Positions 41,446-50,343 of a DNA stretch of 64,000 nt are shown here, piece after piece; position 1 is the stretch's first letter; each line of letters begins with the position of its first letter. Below the pieces are notes generated by a model, which made no database searches, had not been told where the DNA came from, and saw only the letters and a list, made by a program, of their open reading frames with translations. Location: positions 124,001 through 188,000 of the forward strand of contig JAQTYQ010000004.1 in assembly GCA_028688225.1 (NCBI GenBank), written 5' to 3'. Source of the stretch: Opitutaceae bacterium (GTDB taxonomy: Bacteria; Verrucomicrobiota; Verrucomicrobiia; Opitutales; Opitutaceae). Position numbers and translations under genes: made by a program.

Positions 41446-42705
41446 ATGAAAAGGCACTTCATTCTTGCGCCTTTTGGCAGCGCCGGGGACGTCAATCCGT
41501 TCCTTTGGATCGGCCGCGGCCTGCGGGAGCGCGGCCATGAGGTGACGCTCATCGTCGCGCCGCCGTTTGCCCCGGCGGCCCGACGTGCGGGCTTCCCATT
41601 CCTCACCGTCGGGGAGCCGGGGCTGTATGAGCGGGTGATCCAAGATCCCGACCTGTGGCATCCCTGGCGTGGCATGGATCTCACCATCGGTTACGCGGGC
41701 CGCCTGACGGAGGAGTATTTCGAGGCCATCCGCACCGTGGTGGACCGGGCCGGCGACAAGACGGCGCTGGTCGGTTCCTTTCTGGCTTTCGGCGCCCGCC
41801 TGGCGCGGGAGAAATTCGGCCTGCCCCTGGCCACGATCCATTTGCAGCCGGCGTTGTTCCTCAGCTTGCACGACACGCCGGTAATGCGAGCGCATCTGGA
41901 ATGGTTCACGAAGCTGCCGCGCTGGCTCAAGCGGGCGTTCTTCGCCCTGCCGAATCCTGTCGACCAGACGGCCGGACCGCCGGTGCAAAAGGCCTGCGCC
42001 CGCGCCGGCGTCGCGCCGCCACGCCGTCTGGTCCAGGAATGGATGCATTCCCCCGATGCGGTGTTGGGATTGTTCCCCGACTGGTTTGCCGTGCCGCAGC
42101 CGGATTGGCCGCCGCGCTGCCGTCTGGCCGGCTTTCCGCTTTACGACCTTGGCGACCAGCTGGAACTGACGCCGGAACTGGAGCGTTTCCTGGCCGGCGG
42201 GCCGCCTCCGGTGCTGTTCACGCCGGGCAGTGCCATGGCCCACGGGCGGAAATTTTTTGCGACGGCACTGGAGGCCTGCCGCCGGCTGGGCCGGCGCGGG
42301 ATTTTCGCGACCGCGCACGGCGACCAGCTTCCAGCGCGCCTGCCGGCCACGGTGCAGGCCGTGGACTATGTGCCCTTCAGCCGGCTGATGCCCAGGGTGG
42401 CGGCCGTCGTGCACCACGGCGGAATCGGCACGCTGTCGCAGGCATTGGCGGCGGGAGTGCCGCAGCTCGTGATGCCGATGGCGCATGACCAGCCCGACAA
42501 CGCCCACCGGCTTGTCCGGCTCGGCGTGGCGCGGCGGCTTTATCCGCCCCGGTTTACCGCCGGCCGGGTCACGGCGGCCCTGCGCGCCCTCCTGCAGGAT
42601 TCCGCCGTGCGCACCGCGTGTGTCTCCGCCGCGGAAAAAGTACGCGCCGCCCGTCCGGCCGACGTGGTGCTCGACACCTTGGAAACCCTGCGCCGCGTCG
42701 ATTGA
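41446..42705 (+). CDS. GT1-family glycosyltransferase
   Basis: A 419-residue GT-B glycosyltransferase. FILAPFGSAGDVNPFLWIGR is the N-terminal UGT motif. HHGGIGTLSQALAAGVPQLV followed by HDQPDNA is the C-terminal nucleotide-sugar-binding motif. This is the family of sterol, macrolide and rhamnosyl transferases; the acceptor is unknown. The ATG at 41446 is preferred to the in-frame GTG at 41440. A uracil-DNA glycosylase starts six bases after its stop. Confidence 0.85.
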   Translation: MKRHFILAPFGSAGDVNPFLWIGRGLRERGHEVTLIVAPPFAPAARRAGFPFLTVGEPGLYERVIQDPDLWHPWRGMDLTIGYAGRLTEEYFEAIRTVVDRAGDKTALVGSFLAFGARLAREKFGLPLATIHLQPALFLSLHDTPVMRAHLEWFTKLPRWLKRAFFALPNPVDQTAGPPVQKACARAGVAPPRRLVQEWMHSPDAVLGLFPDWFAVPQPDWPPRCRLAGFPLYDLGDQLELTPELERFLAGGPPPVLFTPGSAMAHGRKFFATALEACRRLGRRGIFATAHGDQLPARLPATVQAVDYVPFSRLMPRVAAVVHHGGIGTLSQALAAGVPQLVMPMAHDQPDNAHRLVRLGVARRLYPPRFTAGRVTAALRALLQDSAVRTACVSAAEKVRAARPADVVLDTLETLRRVD

Positions 42706-42711
42706 GTCGCC

Positions 42712-43347
42712 ATGCCCGCTGTCCCCACGCTTGCTGGAATCCGGCTGCATCTCGCGGCGCTGCAACGCTGCCGTTTGTGCCCGCAGATGCACCGGCCGGT
42801 CGTCGTGGGCCGGCCGGTGGCGAGCCGCATCCTGCTCGTGGGCCAGGCGCCGGGCGACAAAGAGCCGAAGCTTGGCCGGCCCTTCGCGTGGACCGCCGGC
42901 CGGACGCTCTTCCGCTGGTTGCACGCCACGCTGGGCTGGACGGAGGAACAGACGCGCGACCGGGTTTATTTTGCCGCGGTCTGCCGCTGTTTTCCCGGCA
43001 AGAAACCGCAGGGCGGCGACCGGGTGCCGGACGGGGAGGAAATCGCCAACTGCGCGCGGTGGCTGGAACGCGAGTTCGCCCTGTTGCGACCCCGGCTGGT
43101 GCTTCCGGTCGGCAAACTGGCCATCACCCGGTTCCTCGGCGAGCGGCCGCTGACCGAGGTGGTCGGGCGCGCGTTCCGGGTCACCGTTTACGGACGGGAG
43201 GTCGACGTCGTGCCGCTGCCGCATCCCTCGGGGGCCTCACCGTGGCACCGCATGGAACCGGGCAAGACGCTGCTCCAGCAGGCGTTGGCCCTGGTGGCGG
43301 CGCATCCGGCCGTGCGGCCGGCGCAGGATCCCGCAGGAAAAGAATAG
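42712..43347 (+). CDS. Family-4-like Fe-S uracil-DNA glycosylase
   Basis: A 211-residue UDG superfamily protein. Motif 1 is GQAPGDKEPKLGRPFAWTAG and motif 2 PLPHPSGASPWHR. Cysteines in CRLCPQM, VCRCFPG and NCARW match the four ligands of the [4Fe-4S] cluster of family 4 enzymes. It removes uracil from DNA. It is probably cotranscribed with the glycosyltransferase, six bases apart, without obvious functional link. Confidence 0.85.
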   Translation: MPAVPTLAGIRLHLAALQRCRLCPQMHRPVVVGRPVASRILLVGQAPGDKEPKLGRPFAWTAGRTLFRWLHATLGWTEEQTRDRVYFAAVCRCFPGKKPQGGDRVPDGEEIANCARWLEREFALLRPRLVLPVGKLAITRFLGERPLTEVVGRAFRVTVYGREVDVVPLPHPSGASPWHRMEPGKTLLQQALALVAAHPAVRPAQDPAGKE

Positions 43348-43514
43348 CTTGTATTTTCCCGAGGAATCTGTGTGCTGCGCAACGCTTCCTGGATAGATTG
43401 TGTTAGGTTACGAGATATGGTGGATTATCAGGCGGGCTTGGCGCCCGGTGATGATTTGAAACCCGGTGATCGGGAACAGTCCGTGAGCTACCGGTAGATC
43501 AAGGGATCATCATT

Positions 43515-43853
43515 ATGGGTTCGAAATTGTATGTTGGTAATCTGGCTTTCAGCACGACTGAGAGCGAATTGCGCGATCTCTTTGCGCAGCACGGTACGGT
43601 GTCCGAGGTGTTCATTGCCATGGACAAATTCAGCGGCCGCTCCCGCGGTTTCGCGTTTGTGACGATGGGCTCGGACGCCGAGGCCAAGGCGGCCATCACC
43701 GGCGTCAACGGCAAGAATGTCGGGGGGCGCGACCTCACGGTCAACGAAGCCCGCCCGAAAGAAGAGGGCGGCGGCCGTTCCTTCGGTGGCGGCGGCGGCG
43801 GTGGTGGTGGCCGTTCCTACGGCGGCGGCGGCGGTGGCAATCGCCGGTACTGA
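43515..43853 (+). CDS. Glycine-rich RRM RNA-binding protein
   Basis: A 112-residue protein with one RNA-recognition motif: RNP2 is LYVGNL and RNP1 RGFAFVTM. A glycine/arginine tail follows (RSFGGGG..., RSYGGGG...). Such proteins are bacterial cold-shock-like RNA chaperones. A ~170-base leader separates it from the UDG gene, and a strong terminator follows, so it is monocistronic. Confidence 0.93.
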   Translation: MGSKLYVGNLAFSTTESELRDLFAQHGTVSEVFIAMDKFSGRSRGFAFVTMGSDAEAKAAITGVNGKNVGGRDLTVNEARPKEEGGGRSFGGGGGGGGGRSYGGGGGGNRRY

Positions 43854-43882
43854 GCCGTCGTTTTCCCACCGGTTTGCTTTGC

Positions 43883-43914
43883 AGGCGGGGCCCCAGCAGG
43901 GCCTCGCCTTTTTG
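43883..43914 (+). terminator. Intrinsic terminator of the RRM gene
   Basis: AGGCGGGGCCC-CAGCA-GGGCCTCGCCT forms an 11-bp stem with one mismatch, followed by a short T-run. Confidence 0.85.
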
Positions 43915-43987
43915 CTTTTCGGGACGGGCTTCGGCCGGAGTGCGGCTGCGGACTTTACTTTCACCTGCTGGATGCAAAACTTGCCGC

Positions 43988-44455
43988 ATGCGCACCGCTT
44001 TCTGGCTTGCACTGTCCGTCGCCGTCTGGAGCGCGCTGCCATTGCAGGCGCAGCGGGAAAAACTGTCCTGGGACGAACTGGCCATCGTTGAAAAGACCTG
44101 GCCGAAGGCCAGGAAGACATCCACCGGCCTGCGCTACATCATCCTCAAGGAAGGCACGGGCGACGCCACCCCCCAGCCGGGCGACAAGGTGGCGGTGCTT
44201 TATCAGGGCCGTTTGCTCAACGGCAAGGTTTTCAACGAAGAGCTGGATCCGGCCCGGCCGTTCCGTCCCCGCATCGGCCGCGATCAGCTCATCGCCGGCT
44301 GGGAGGAGGTGCTCAAGCAGATGAAGCGGGGCGAGAAACGACTGATCATCGTGCCCTATGAACTCGGCTACGGCACCCGTGGCAACCCGCCGCGCATTCC
44401 CCGCCGCGCCACGCTGGTCTTCGAGATCGAACTGCTGGATTTCAGCAAAGAGTAG
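43988..44455 (+). CDS. Exported FKBP-type peptidyl-prolyl isomerase
   Basis: A 155-residue protein with a signal peptide (MRTAFWLALSVAVWSALPLQA) and one FKBP domain (GDKVAVLYQGRLLNGKVF, LIAGWEEVLKQMKRGEKR, YELGYGTRGNPPRIP). It catalyses prolyl cis-trans isomerisation in the periplasm. The start at 43988 is set by the signal peptide. A second FKBP gene lies at 54912. Confidence 0.88.
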   Translation: MRTAFWLALSVAVWSALPLQAQREKLSWDELAIVEKTWPKARKTSTGLRYIILKEGTGDATPQPGDKVAVLYQGRLLNGKVFNEELDPARPFRPRIGRDQLIAGWEEVLKQMKRGEKRLIIVPYELGYGTRGNPPRIPRRATLVFEIELLDFSKE

Positions 44456-44466
44456 GGCGCCCCGGC

Positions 44467-44745
44467 TCAGCGGCCGGCCCCGCGGTTTGCAGAATTGACG
44501 AACGGGTATAGTTTGGCGAATTCGGCCGCGGCCATCTGCCGGGCCTCCGCCTCGGTCCTGGCGGATCCGGAGCCGAGCAACTCATGCATGCGCTTGCTCA
44601 CCCAGCGGTCGCGGAATTCAGCCTCCACACCCGCGGCCGGCGGCAATTCCGGCGGGACGGCTTTTTTTCCCTTGCGGTGCAACAGGCTGCAACCGGCGGT
44701 CAGGGCAAGCGTGAAGACAAGAGCGGCAAGGACGAAGTGTTTCAT
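44467..44745 (-). CDS. Small predicted lipoprotein
   Basis: A 92-residue protein with a lipobox (ALTAGCS, Cys at about 19), a basic stretch and a short helical domain (EAEARQMAAAEFAKLYPFV). It lies convergent to the FKBP gene. Function unknown. Confidence 0.7.
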   Translation of the reverse strand: MKHFVLAALVFTLALTAGCSLLHRKGKKAVPPELPPAAGVEAEFRDRWVSKRMHELLGSGSARTEAEARQMAAAEFAKLYPFVNSANRGAGR

Positions 44746-44836
44746 GGCGTGGAGGTGCAGGCCGGTTGTGGAGGAACGCTACTAAAACCGCGAGCGCATC
44801 TTTTTGGTTTCGCTGGGCCGGATTTTTGCTACACCC

Positions 44837-46159
44837 ATGCCCAGCATGAGCGCCGAGTCCTCGCCCCAGCAGGAGCCCCGTCTGAAGTTGAAACTGCATC
44901 CGGACAAGGTTCCCGCCCAACCGTTGCCTGCCCCATCGACCACCCCGCCGCCGGCATCCGGACAGACGACGCCCCCTGCGGCCTCCACTCCACCCGCTCC
45001 GGTTCCGCCGGCCGCACCGCCGAAGAAACCGCGGATGTCGATCTCGCCTTTGGCGGCCACACAGTCGGCGCCGCCTCTCCCCGTACAACCGCCGGCGGCT
45101 CCGGCGGCTTCGATGGCGGTTGGTTCCGCTCCTCCCACCGAGCCCGCCGGGACCGGCCCGGAAAAGGTCAAACTCAAGGTGCGTGTTCCCATTCAGTCGC
45201 TGGAAGCGGGACCACCGGCTGGATCGGCTCTTCCGGCCGAACCACCGGCGGCTCCACCAGCCGAGCCGCGCGCGGCCGACCTGCCTGCCGAAGGCGGGAT
45301 CGAGGAAGCAGCCAAACTTCAGTTGAAATCCAAGGGACCGCCACCCTCTGCATCCACGCCGCCGGCCCCGCCGACCGCAGGTTCGATCCCGCCCATCCTG
45401 CCGCTGTCGGCGCCAGTGCCCCCGCCCACCTTCACCCCGGCGGCGGAGCACAGTCCGCAATCAAGCAACAGCCCGCCAGCCGAGATTGGCGCGATCCGCC
45501 GGGCCTCCGCTCCGCCTTTTTCTCCTCCATCACCTGTCGAGATGCCGCCCGTTCAGCCCGCCGTCGCAACCGGTGGTGTGCAAGCAATATCCCGGCGTCC
45601 AGGTTCCTGGAAACTGGCCGTTGGCGGCATCGGTTTGCTGGTGGTCATCGGTGTGGCTTATATGGGTTACCGCCGATCCACCGCTGTGCCGGTGCCTCCG
45701 CCCAAACCGGTAGTGGTCGGGAAACCGGCGCCGACGCCGGTGGAGGCCAAACCTGCGGCCAAACCTCAGACTACGCTGGGTCAGGCGGTTGAAAAGGCGC
45801 GCGAGACGGTTGCCGCGGTCGAGGCGAACCATACCGCGCCGGCTGTTGCAGTGATCCGGTCGGAAACCGCTCCCGCGCCGGTTGCCGCCCAAGTCACGCC
45901 GTCATCGCCTCCCGCTGCTCCGGCGGCCTCGGCCGTCATTTCCGGCCCAAACCCGGAGTTCCGGACATTCGTCGAAAAGCTCAAGATCGGCGGCGTGCGC
46001 ATCGGTCCGCCTCCGCGCCTGCTTCTTGAAGGCGTGACTTACAAACCGGGTGACGTCATCTACCAGCCGTTTGGCATTGTCTTCGTCGGCGTGGACGCGA
46101 AGACCAAAGAGCTTTTGTTCAAGGACGACACCGGCGCCGTGGTCCGTCGCCGGTATTGA
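44837..46159 (+). CDS. Proline/alanine-rich single-span membrane protein
   Basis: About 440 residues. The first ~240 are Pro/Ala-rich and unstructured with repeated short basic strings (LKLKLHP, KLKVRVP, KLQLKSKG). One membrane helix (LAVGGIGLLVVIGVAYMGY) follows, then another Pro/Ala linker and a small C-terminal domain (FVEKLKIGGVRIGPPPRLLL...FKDDTGAVVRRRY). The N-terminal side is probably cytosolic. No family is recognised. Start could be 44846. Confidence 0.65.
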   Translation: MPSMSAESSPQQEPRLKLKLHPDKVPAQPLPAPSTTPPPASGQTTPPAASTPPAPVPPAAPPKKPRMSISPLAATQSAPPLPVQPPAAPAASMAVGSAPPTEPAGTGPEKVKLKVRVPIQSLEAGPPAGSALPAEPPAAPPAEPRAADLPAEGGIEEAAKLQLKSKGPPPSASTPPAPPTAGSIPPILPLSAPVPPPTFTPAAEHSPQSSNSPPAEIGAIRRASAPPFSPPSPVEMPPVQPAVATGGVQAISRRPGSWKLAVGGIGLLVVIGVAYMGYRRSTAVPVPPPKPVVVGKPAPTPVEAKPAAKPQTTLGQAVEKARETVAAVEANHTAPAVAVIRSETAPAPVAAQVTPSSPPAAPAASAVISGPNPEFRTFVEKLKIGGVRIGPPPRLLLEGVTYKPGDVIYQPFGIVFVGVDAKTKELLFKDDTGAVVRRRY

Positions 46160-46260
46160 GTCGCCGGCAAAAACCGGGAGGTGCTCATGAATCCGGCGGC
46201 AGGGTCTACGCAGCGTAGTCCGGCGGCTTGATCAGGAACGGCAGTCGCCGGCCGCATGCC

Positions 46261-47364
46261 TCACCATCGCTCAATGGGGCCGGGGGGCACGGGGATGGCG
46301 GCGGGCCGCGGGGCACTGTCGTCGCGCATGAAGGAGGCGACGAGTTTCGGCAGGCGGTATTTGGGCAGCAATTCACCCCGGGCGTCGCAAAATTGCATGC
46401 GCCAGGTCCGATAGACGGTGAGTGCCGCGTGAAACTCGGCCCGGGTGCGAAACGCGGCGAGCCGGCGTCGAAACTCCACCGCCGGACCGAAGCGCCGGGC
46501 ATACCAGGCCGCAACCTTGCGGAACATCCGGCAGCCGGTCTCCTCCCCGAAAATTTCGATCATGAGGTCGAGATGGCGGCACATCACCCGCACCCGCTCG
46601 TCGAACGATGGCTCCGGCAGCAGTTCCCCGGTGCGCAGGTAATGGCAGGTCTGCTGGAAAATCCAGGGATTGTAAAAGGCGCCGCGGCCGATGCTCACCC
46701 CGGCGCAGCCGGTCTCGTCGAGCATCTTTTTCGCGGCCTCGGGCGTGGTGATGTCGCCGTTGCCGATGACGGGAACACTGCGGACCGCCCTGACCACGGC
46801 GCAGATGCCCGCCAGGTCGACGGTGCCGCCAAAACCCTGGGCCCGGGTGCGGCCATGCACAAAGATGGCGGCCACCCCCGCATCCTCCAGCACCCGGGCG
46901 AGTTCCGGTGCGGTCAAATTGTCGCGGTCCCAGCCGAGGCGCATCTTGGCGGTGACCGGGATCTTCACCGCCGCGACCATGCCGCACACCAGCTCCGCGG
47001 TTTTCCGGAGCTCGGTCATCATGGCCGAGCCGCCGCCGATTTTCGTGACCTTGCGCACGGGGCAGCCCATGTTGATGTCAACCGAGGCGATGCCGAGGGC
47101 TTCGATCTGAACGGCGGCGTCGCGCATCTCGGCGGGTACACTGCCGAAAAGCTGCACCGCGAGCGGCCGGTCCGCGGGACAGGTTTGGATGAGCTGGAGG
47201 GCCCGGCGGTTTTTCTCGAGCAGTGAGCGGGCGTTGACGAGATCGGTGGTGGCCCAGCCGAGTCCACCCAGCTCGCGGATTGCCAGCCGCATGGGCAGGT
47301 TGGTGTAGCCTGCCAGCGGCGAGAGAAACAGATTCGACGAAAGCTCGTAGGAGCCGAGGCGCAT
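46261..47364 (-). CDS. dus: tRNA-dihydrouridine synthase
   Basis: A 367-residue FMN enzyme. SPLAGYTNLPMR opens the TIM barrel, INMGCPVRKVTK contains the active-site Cys, and VHGRTRAQGF and IGNGDI are FMN-site blocks. It reduces uridines in the tRNA D-loop with NADPH. The start at 47364 (MRLGSYELSS) fits the family; 47418 is an alternative. Which Dus class (A/B/C) cannot be fixed by eye. Confidence 0.9.
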   Translation of the reverse strand: MRLGSYELSSNLFLSPLAGYTNLPMRLAIRELGGLGWATTDLVNARSLLEKNRRALQLIQTCPADRPLAVQLFGSVPAEMRDAAVQIEALGIASVDINMGCPVRKVTKIGGGSAMMTELRKTAELVCGMVAAVKIPVTAKMRLGWDRDNLTAPELARVLEDAGVAAIFVHGRTRAQGFGGTVDLAGICAVVRAVRSVPVIGNGDITTPEAAKKMLDETGCAGVSIGRGAFYNPWIFQQTCHYLRTGELLPEPSFDERVRVMCRHLDLMIEIFGEETGCRMFRKVAAWYARRFGPAVEFRRRLAAFRTRAEFHAALTVYRTWRMQFCDARGELLPKYRLPKLVASFMRDDSAPRPAAIPVPPGPIERW

Positions 47365-47432
47365 GGGTCTGTCAACCTTGGACGGGCGCCGAGCAGGGGC
47401 AAGGCTGGGCGCGCTCACCTTATTTGGCTGAT

Positions 47433-47500
47433 TCAGTCGGCGAGGTCGGCGAATAGCCTTTCCCAGGCGGTCTCATCGCCAAGCGTGTCGAACACCGTCA
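47433..47500 (-). pseudogene. C-terminal remnant of a small protein in an AT-rich island
   Basis: About 20 codons ending FDTLGDETAWERLFADLAD then stop read like a genuine protein C-terminus, perhaps an antitoxin-type tail. A stop codon interrupts the frame just upstream. The adjacent 47500-47700 has much lower GC than its surroundings and no gene that I can support. Probably a relic of an accessory gene. Confidence 0.35.
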
Positions 47501-47687
47501 ATTATAGGGTAAATCCCCCAGAAAAGGCGGGCATATTCAAATTATACCATCATCAACACACTCATAGGTTTGCCATTTTTGAAATCCCATCTAAACAAAC
47601 ATCCCTAGATTGGTCTTGGTCCATTGCGCACAAAGCGGAAGACGTTCTGAAAAAGTATCTCGGATCTGAAAGGCACCGGATTTACCC

Positions 47688-49862
47688 ATGTCTTGGTCCA
47701 ACCAACAACGGGTTTATGCACGGATCTATTGGCCGATGGTCCTGTCCCCCCTCGCGGTGGGCGCGCTGGTGGCGGGCATTTCCGGCGCGCTCTATCTGCG
47801 TGAATCCAGCCAGAGCCGGCAGAATTTATACATCCTCGAGTCCAGCCGGGTCGAGATGCTGGCCCACATCCTCGAGCGCAGCCTGCAGTCGGTCACGAGT
47901 GATCTGCGCGTACTGGCAAGCGGCGACGGTCTGGTGGCCTATCTTTCCTCCGGCCATCCGGTCGATCTCGACCGGGCGGTGCAGCGGGCCAGCTTTTTCA
48001 GCCGGCAGCAAAACGATTACGATCAGATCCGCTACCTCGACGAGCGCGGCGCCGAGGTCATCCGGGTCAATCAGAACGGCAGCATCGCTTCGCCCAACCG
48101 GCTGCAGAACAAGTCCGACCGCCCCTATTTTCGCAACGCGCAGCCGTTGAATCCCGGCCAGGTTTACGTATCGGCCTTTGATCTCAACGCCGAGGACGGC
48201 CGCATTGCGACGCCGTTCAAGCCCATCATCCGTTTCTCGACGCCGGTGTTCGATTCGGCCGGTCGACGACAGGGCGTTTACGTCATCAATTACGTTGGCG
48301 CGCAGCTCTTCACGCGGCTTGGACAATTCGTGCCGCTCTATCAGCACCGGCTGCGGGTGCTCAATGCCCAGGGATACTGGCTCAAAGCCGCGTCATCCGT
48401 CCAGGAGTGGGGTTTCCTGTTTCCCGACCGGGCCGGGATGACCCTGGCCCGGACTGAGCCCGCCCTCTGGAATCGCATCCTCCGCGAACCGGAAGGACGG
48501 GCCCGCTACGGAGGCGGACTCCTGACCTGGCGCCGCGTCGGCCTGCTTGAGATCGCGGCCGGCGACTCCGGTGCCGTGATCACGGCGGATCCCTTTCTGG
48601 TCGTCGCAGCGGAAGTATCGGCCGAAGAATGGGCGGCAACCTTTCGCGGCCTGCGGCAGACTTTTCTCATCATCGCCGCGGTGCTGCTGCTGTTGATCAC
48701 GGCCGGCCTGTGGATGTTCCGCTCACGGCAGCAGATGCTCGAGGAGCGGGACCGGTTTTTCACCCTGACACGGGACATGCTGTGCGTGGCCGGATTCGAC
48801 GGCTACTTCAAGCGGCTCAATCCCGCCTGGGGAAAGACCCTGGGCTACACGAACGACGAATTGTTGTCCCGGCCGTTCCTGGAATTTGTGCATCCGGATG
48901 ATCGCGCGCAGACCCACAAAGAGGCGGCCGGTCTGGCCCACGGCCGGGAAACCGTCTCCTTCGAAAACCGTTATCGCTGCAAGGACGGATCGTACCGCTG
49001 GCTGCTCTGGAGTTCACGGTCCATCGTCAGCGAGCAGCTGATCTTTGCCTCGGCCCGCGACGTGACAGAGCGCAAGCACGACGAGGAGAAAATCCAGCAG
49101 CTGCACACCGACCTCCAGCGGCGGGCCGCCCAACTGGAGGCGGCCAATCACGAACTGGAGGCCTTCTCTTATTCTGTTTCGCACGACCTGCGCGCGCCGC
49201 TGCGCCACATCGACGGCTTCACCAGCCTGCTGGAGAAGCAGCTGGCTCCGACACCGGACGAAAAGGTGCGCCACTATCTCAGAGTCATCTCCGGTGCCGC
49301 CCAGCAGATGGGCCGTCTCATCGACGATCTGCTCGCCTTCTCCCGGGCCGGGCGGATGCAGTTAAGGCCGGCCCTGGTGGATCAGGACGCGCTCGTGGCG
49401 ACCATCATCCGTGAAGGTGCCCTTGAGCAAGGCGCGCGCCCGATCCAGTGGTCCATCGCGCCCCTGCCGCGGGTGCAGGCCGACCCCGCCATGTTGCGGC
49501 AGGTCTGGTTTAATCTCATCGACAATGCCATCAAGTACTCCGGCAAGTCCCCGCACCCGCAGATCGAGATCAGCGGACACGCGGATGCGGCCACGGGGAA
49601 GCTGGTCTGCTCGATCCGGGACAACGGGGCGGGCTTCGACATGCAGTATGTCGGCAAGCTCTTCCATATTTTCCAACGTCTGCATGGCGCCGGTGAATTC
49701 GATGGCACCGGAATCGGCCTGGCCAATGTGCGGCGCATCGTCGAGCGCCACGGCGGCCGTGTCTGGGCCGAAGGCCGGGTGGGCGCGGGCGCCACGTTTT
49801 ACTTCTGTCTGCCGGACGGTGCTTCGCCGCCGGCGCCATGCTCAACCCCCCAACCCGTATGA
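47688..49862 (+). CDS. Membrane sensor histidine kinase (Cache-PAS-HisKA-HATPase)
   Basis: A 724-residue kinase. TM1 (PLAVGALVAGISGALYL) and TM2 near 330 flank a ~270-residue periplasmic dCache-like sensor (YDQIRYLDERGAEVIRVNQ). A PAS domain follows (GYFKRLNPAWGKTLGYTNDE). Then come HisKA with SYSVSHDLRAPLRHIDG and the HATPase (DNAIKY, GTGIGLANVRRIVERHGG). It resembles phytochrome-type kinases that pass phosphate to Rcp1-like regulators. The next gene, overlapping by 25 bases, encodes exactly such a regulator. Confidence 0.9.
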   Translation: MSWSNQQRVYARIYWPMVLSPLAVGALVAGISGALYLRESSQSRQNLYILESSRVEMLAHILERSLQSVTSDLRVLASGDGLVAYLSSGHPVDLDRAVQRASFFSRQQNDYDQIRYLDERGAEVIRVNQNGSIASPNRLQNKSDRPYFRNAQPLNPGQVYVSAFDLNAEDGRIATPFKPIIRFSTPVFDSAGRRQGVYVINYVGAQLFTRLGQFVPLYQHRLRVLNAQGYWLKAASSVQEWGFLFPDRAGMTLARTEPALWNRILREPEGRARYGGGLLTWRRVGLLEIAAGDSGAVITADPFLVVAAEVSAEEWAATFRGLRQTFLIIAAVLLLLITAGLWMFRSRQQMLEERDRFFTLTRDMLCVAGFDGYFKRLNPAWGKTLGYTNDELLSRPFLEFVHPDDRAQTHKEAAGLAHGRETVSFENRYRCKDGSYRWLLWSSRSIVSEQLIFASARDVTERKHDEEKIQQLHTDLQRRAAQLEAANHELEAFSYSVSHDLRAPLRHIDGFTSLLEKQLAPTPDEKVRHYLRVISGAAQQMGRLIDDLLAFSRAGRMQLRPALVDQDALVATIIREGALEQGARPIQWSIAPLPRVQADPAMLRQVWFNLIDNAIKYSGKSPHPQIEISGHADAATGKLVCSIRDNGAGFDMQYVGKLFHIFQRLHGAGEFDGTGIGLANVRRIVERHGGRVWAEGRVGAGATFYFCLPDGASPPAPCSTPQPV

Positions 49863-50314
49863 ACGAACTGCGCAGCATCCTGCTCGCCGAGGACAATCCC
49901 CATGATGTCGAGCTGACCCTCGCCGCCCTGGCCGAACACAACCTCGCCAACGAGGTCGTGGTCGTCGCCGACGGCGAGCAGGCGCTCGACTACCTTCACT
50001 TCCGTGGCCGCTTCAAGTTACGGGCCGACGGCAACCCCGCCGTCGTGCTCCTCGACCTCAAGATGCCCAAGATCGACGGCCTGGAGGTGCTGCGCGCTGT
50101 CAAACAGGACGAGAAGCTCAAGACCATCCCGGTGGTCATGCTCACCTCTTCGCGCGAGGAGCAGGATCTGGTGCGCAGCTACCAGCTCGGAGTCAACGCC
50201 TACGTCGTGAAGCCGGTCGATTTCCAAGCCTTCATCGAAGCGGTGAAGCAAGTCGGCGTATTCTGGGCGATCCACAACGAACCGCCGCCCGGCAGCGTCC
50301 ACGTCACCCACTGA
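49838..50314 (+). CDS. Rcp1-like single-domain response regulator
   Basis: A 158-residue receiver. Acidic pair is in LLAEDNPHD, phospho-Asp in VVLLDLKMPKIDG, Thr/Ser in LTSSREEQD and Lys in VVKPVD. It has the Rcp1-type extended loop (YLHFRGRFKLRADGNP) and no output domain. It is probably a phosphate relay or protein-contact regulator for the flanking kinases. An ATG at 49859 is an alternative start. Confidence 0.9.
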   Translation: MLNPPTRMNELRSILLAEDNPHDVELTLAALAEHNLANEVVVVADGEQALDYLHFRGRFKLRADGNPAVVLLDLKMPKIDGLEVLRAVKQDEKLKTIPVVMLTSSREEQDLVRSYQLGVNAYVVKPVDFQAFIEAVKQVGVFWAIHNEPPPGSVHVTH

Positions 50315-50343
50315 AGCCCGGCCCGGGCCCCCCTCCATCCGCC

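Noticed and set aside
41237..41449. 70-codon plus-strand frame before the glycosyltransferase
   Set aside because: Arg-rich, no family resemblance, and it overlaps the glycosyltransferase start; probably leader sequence.
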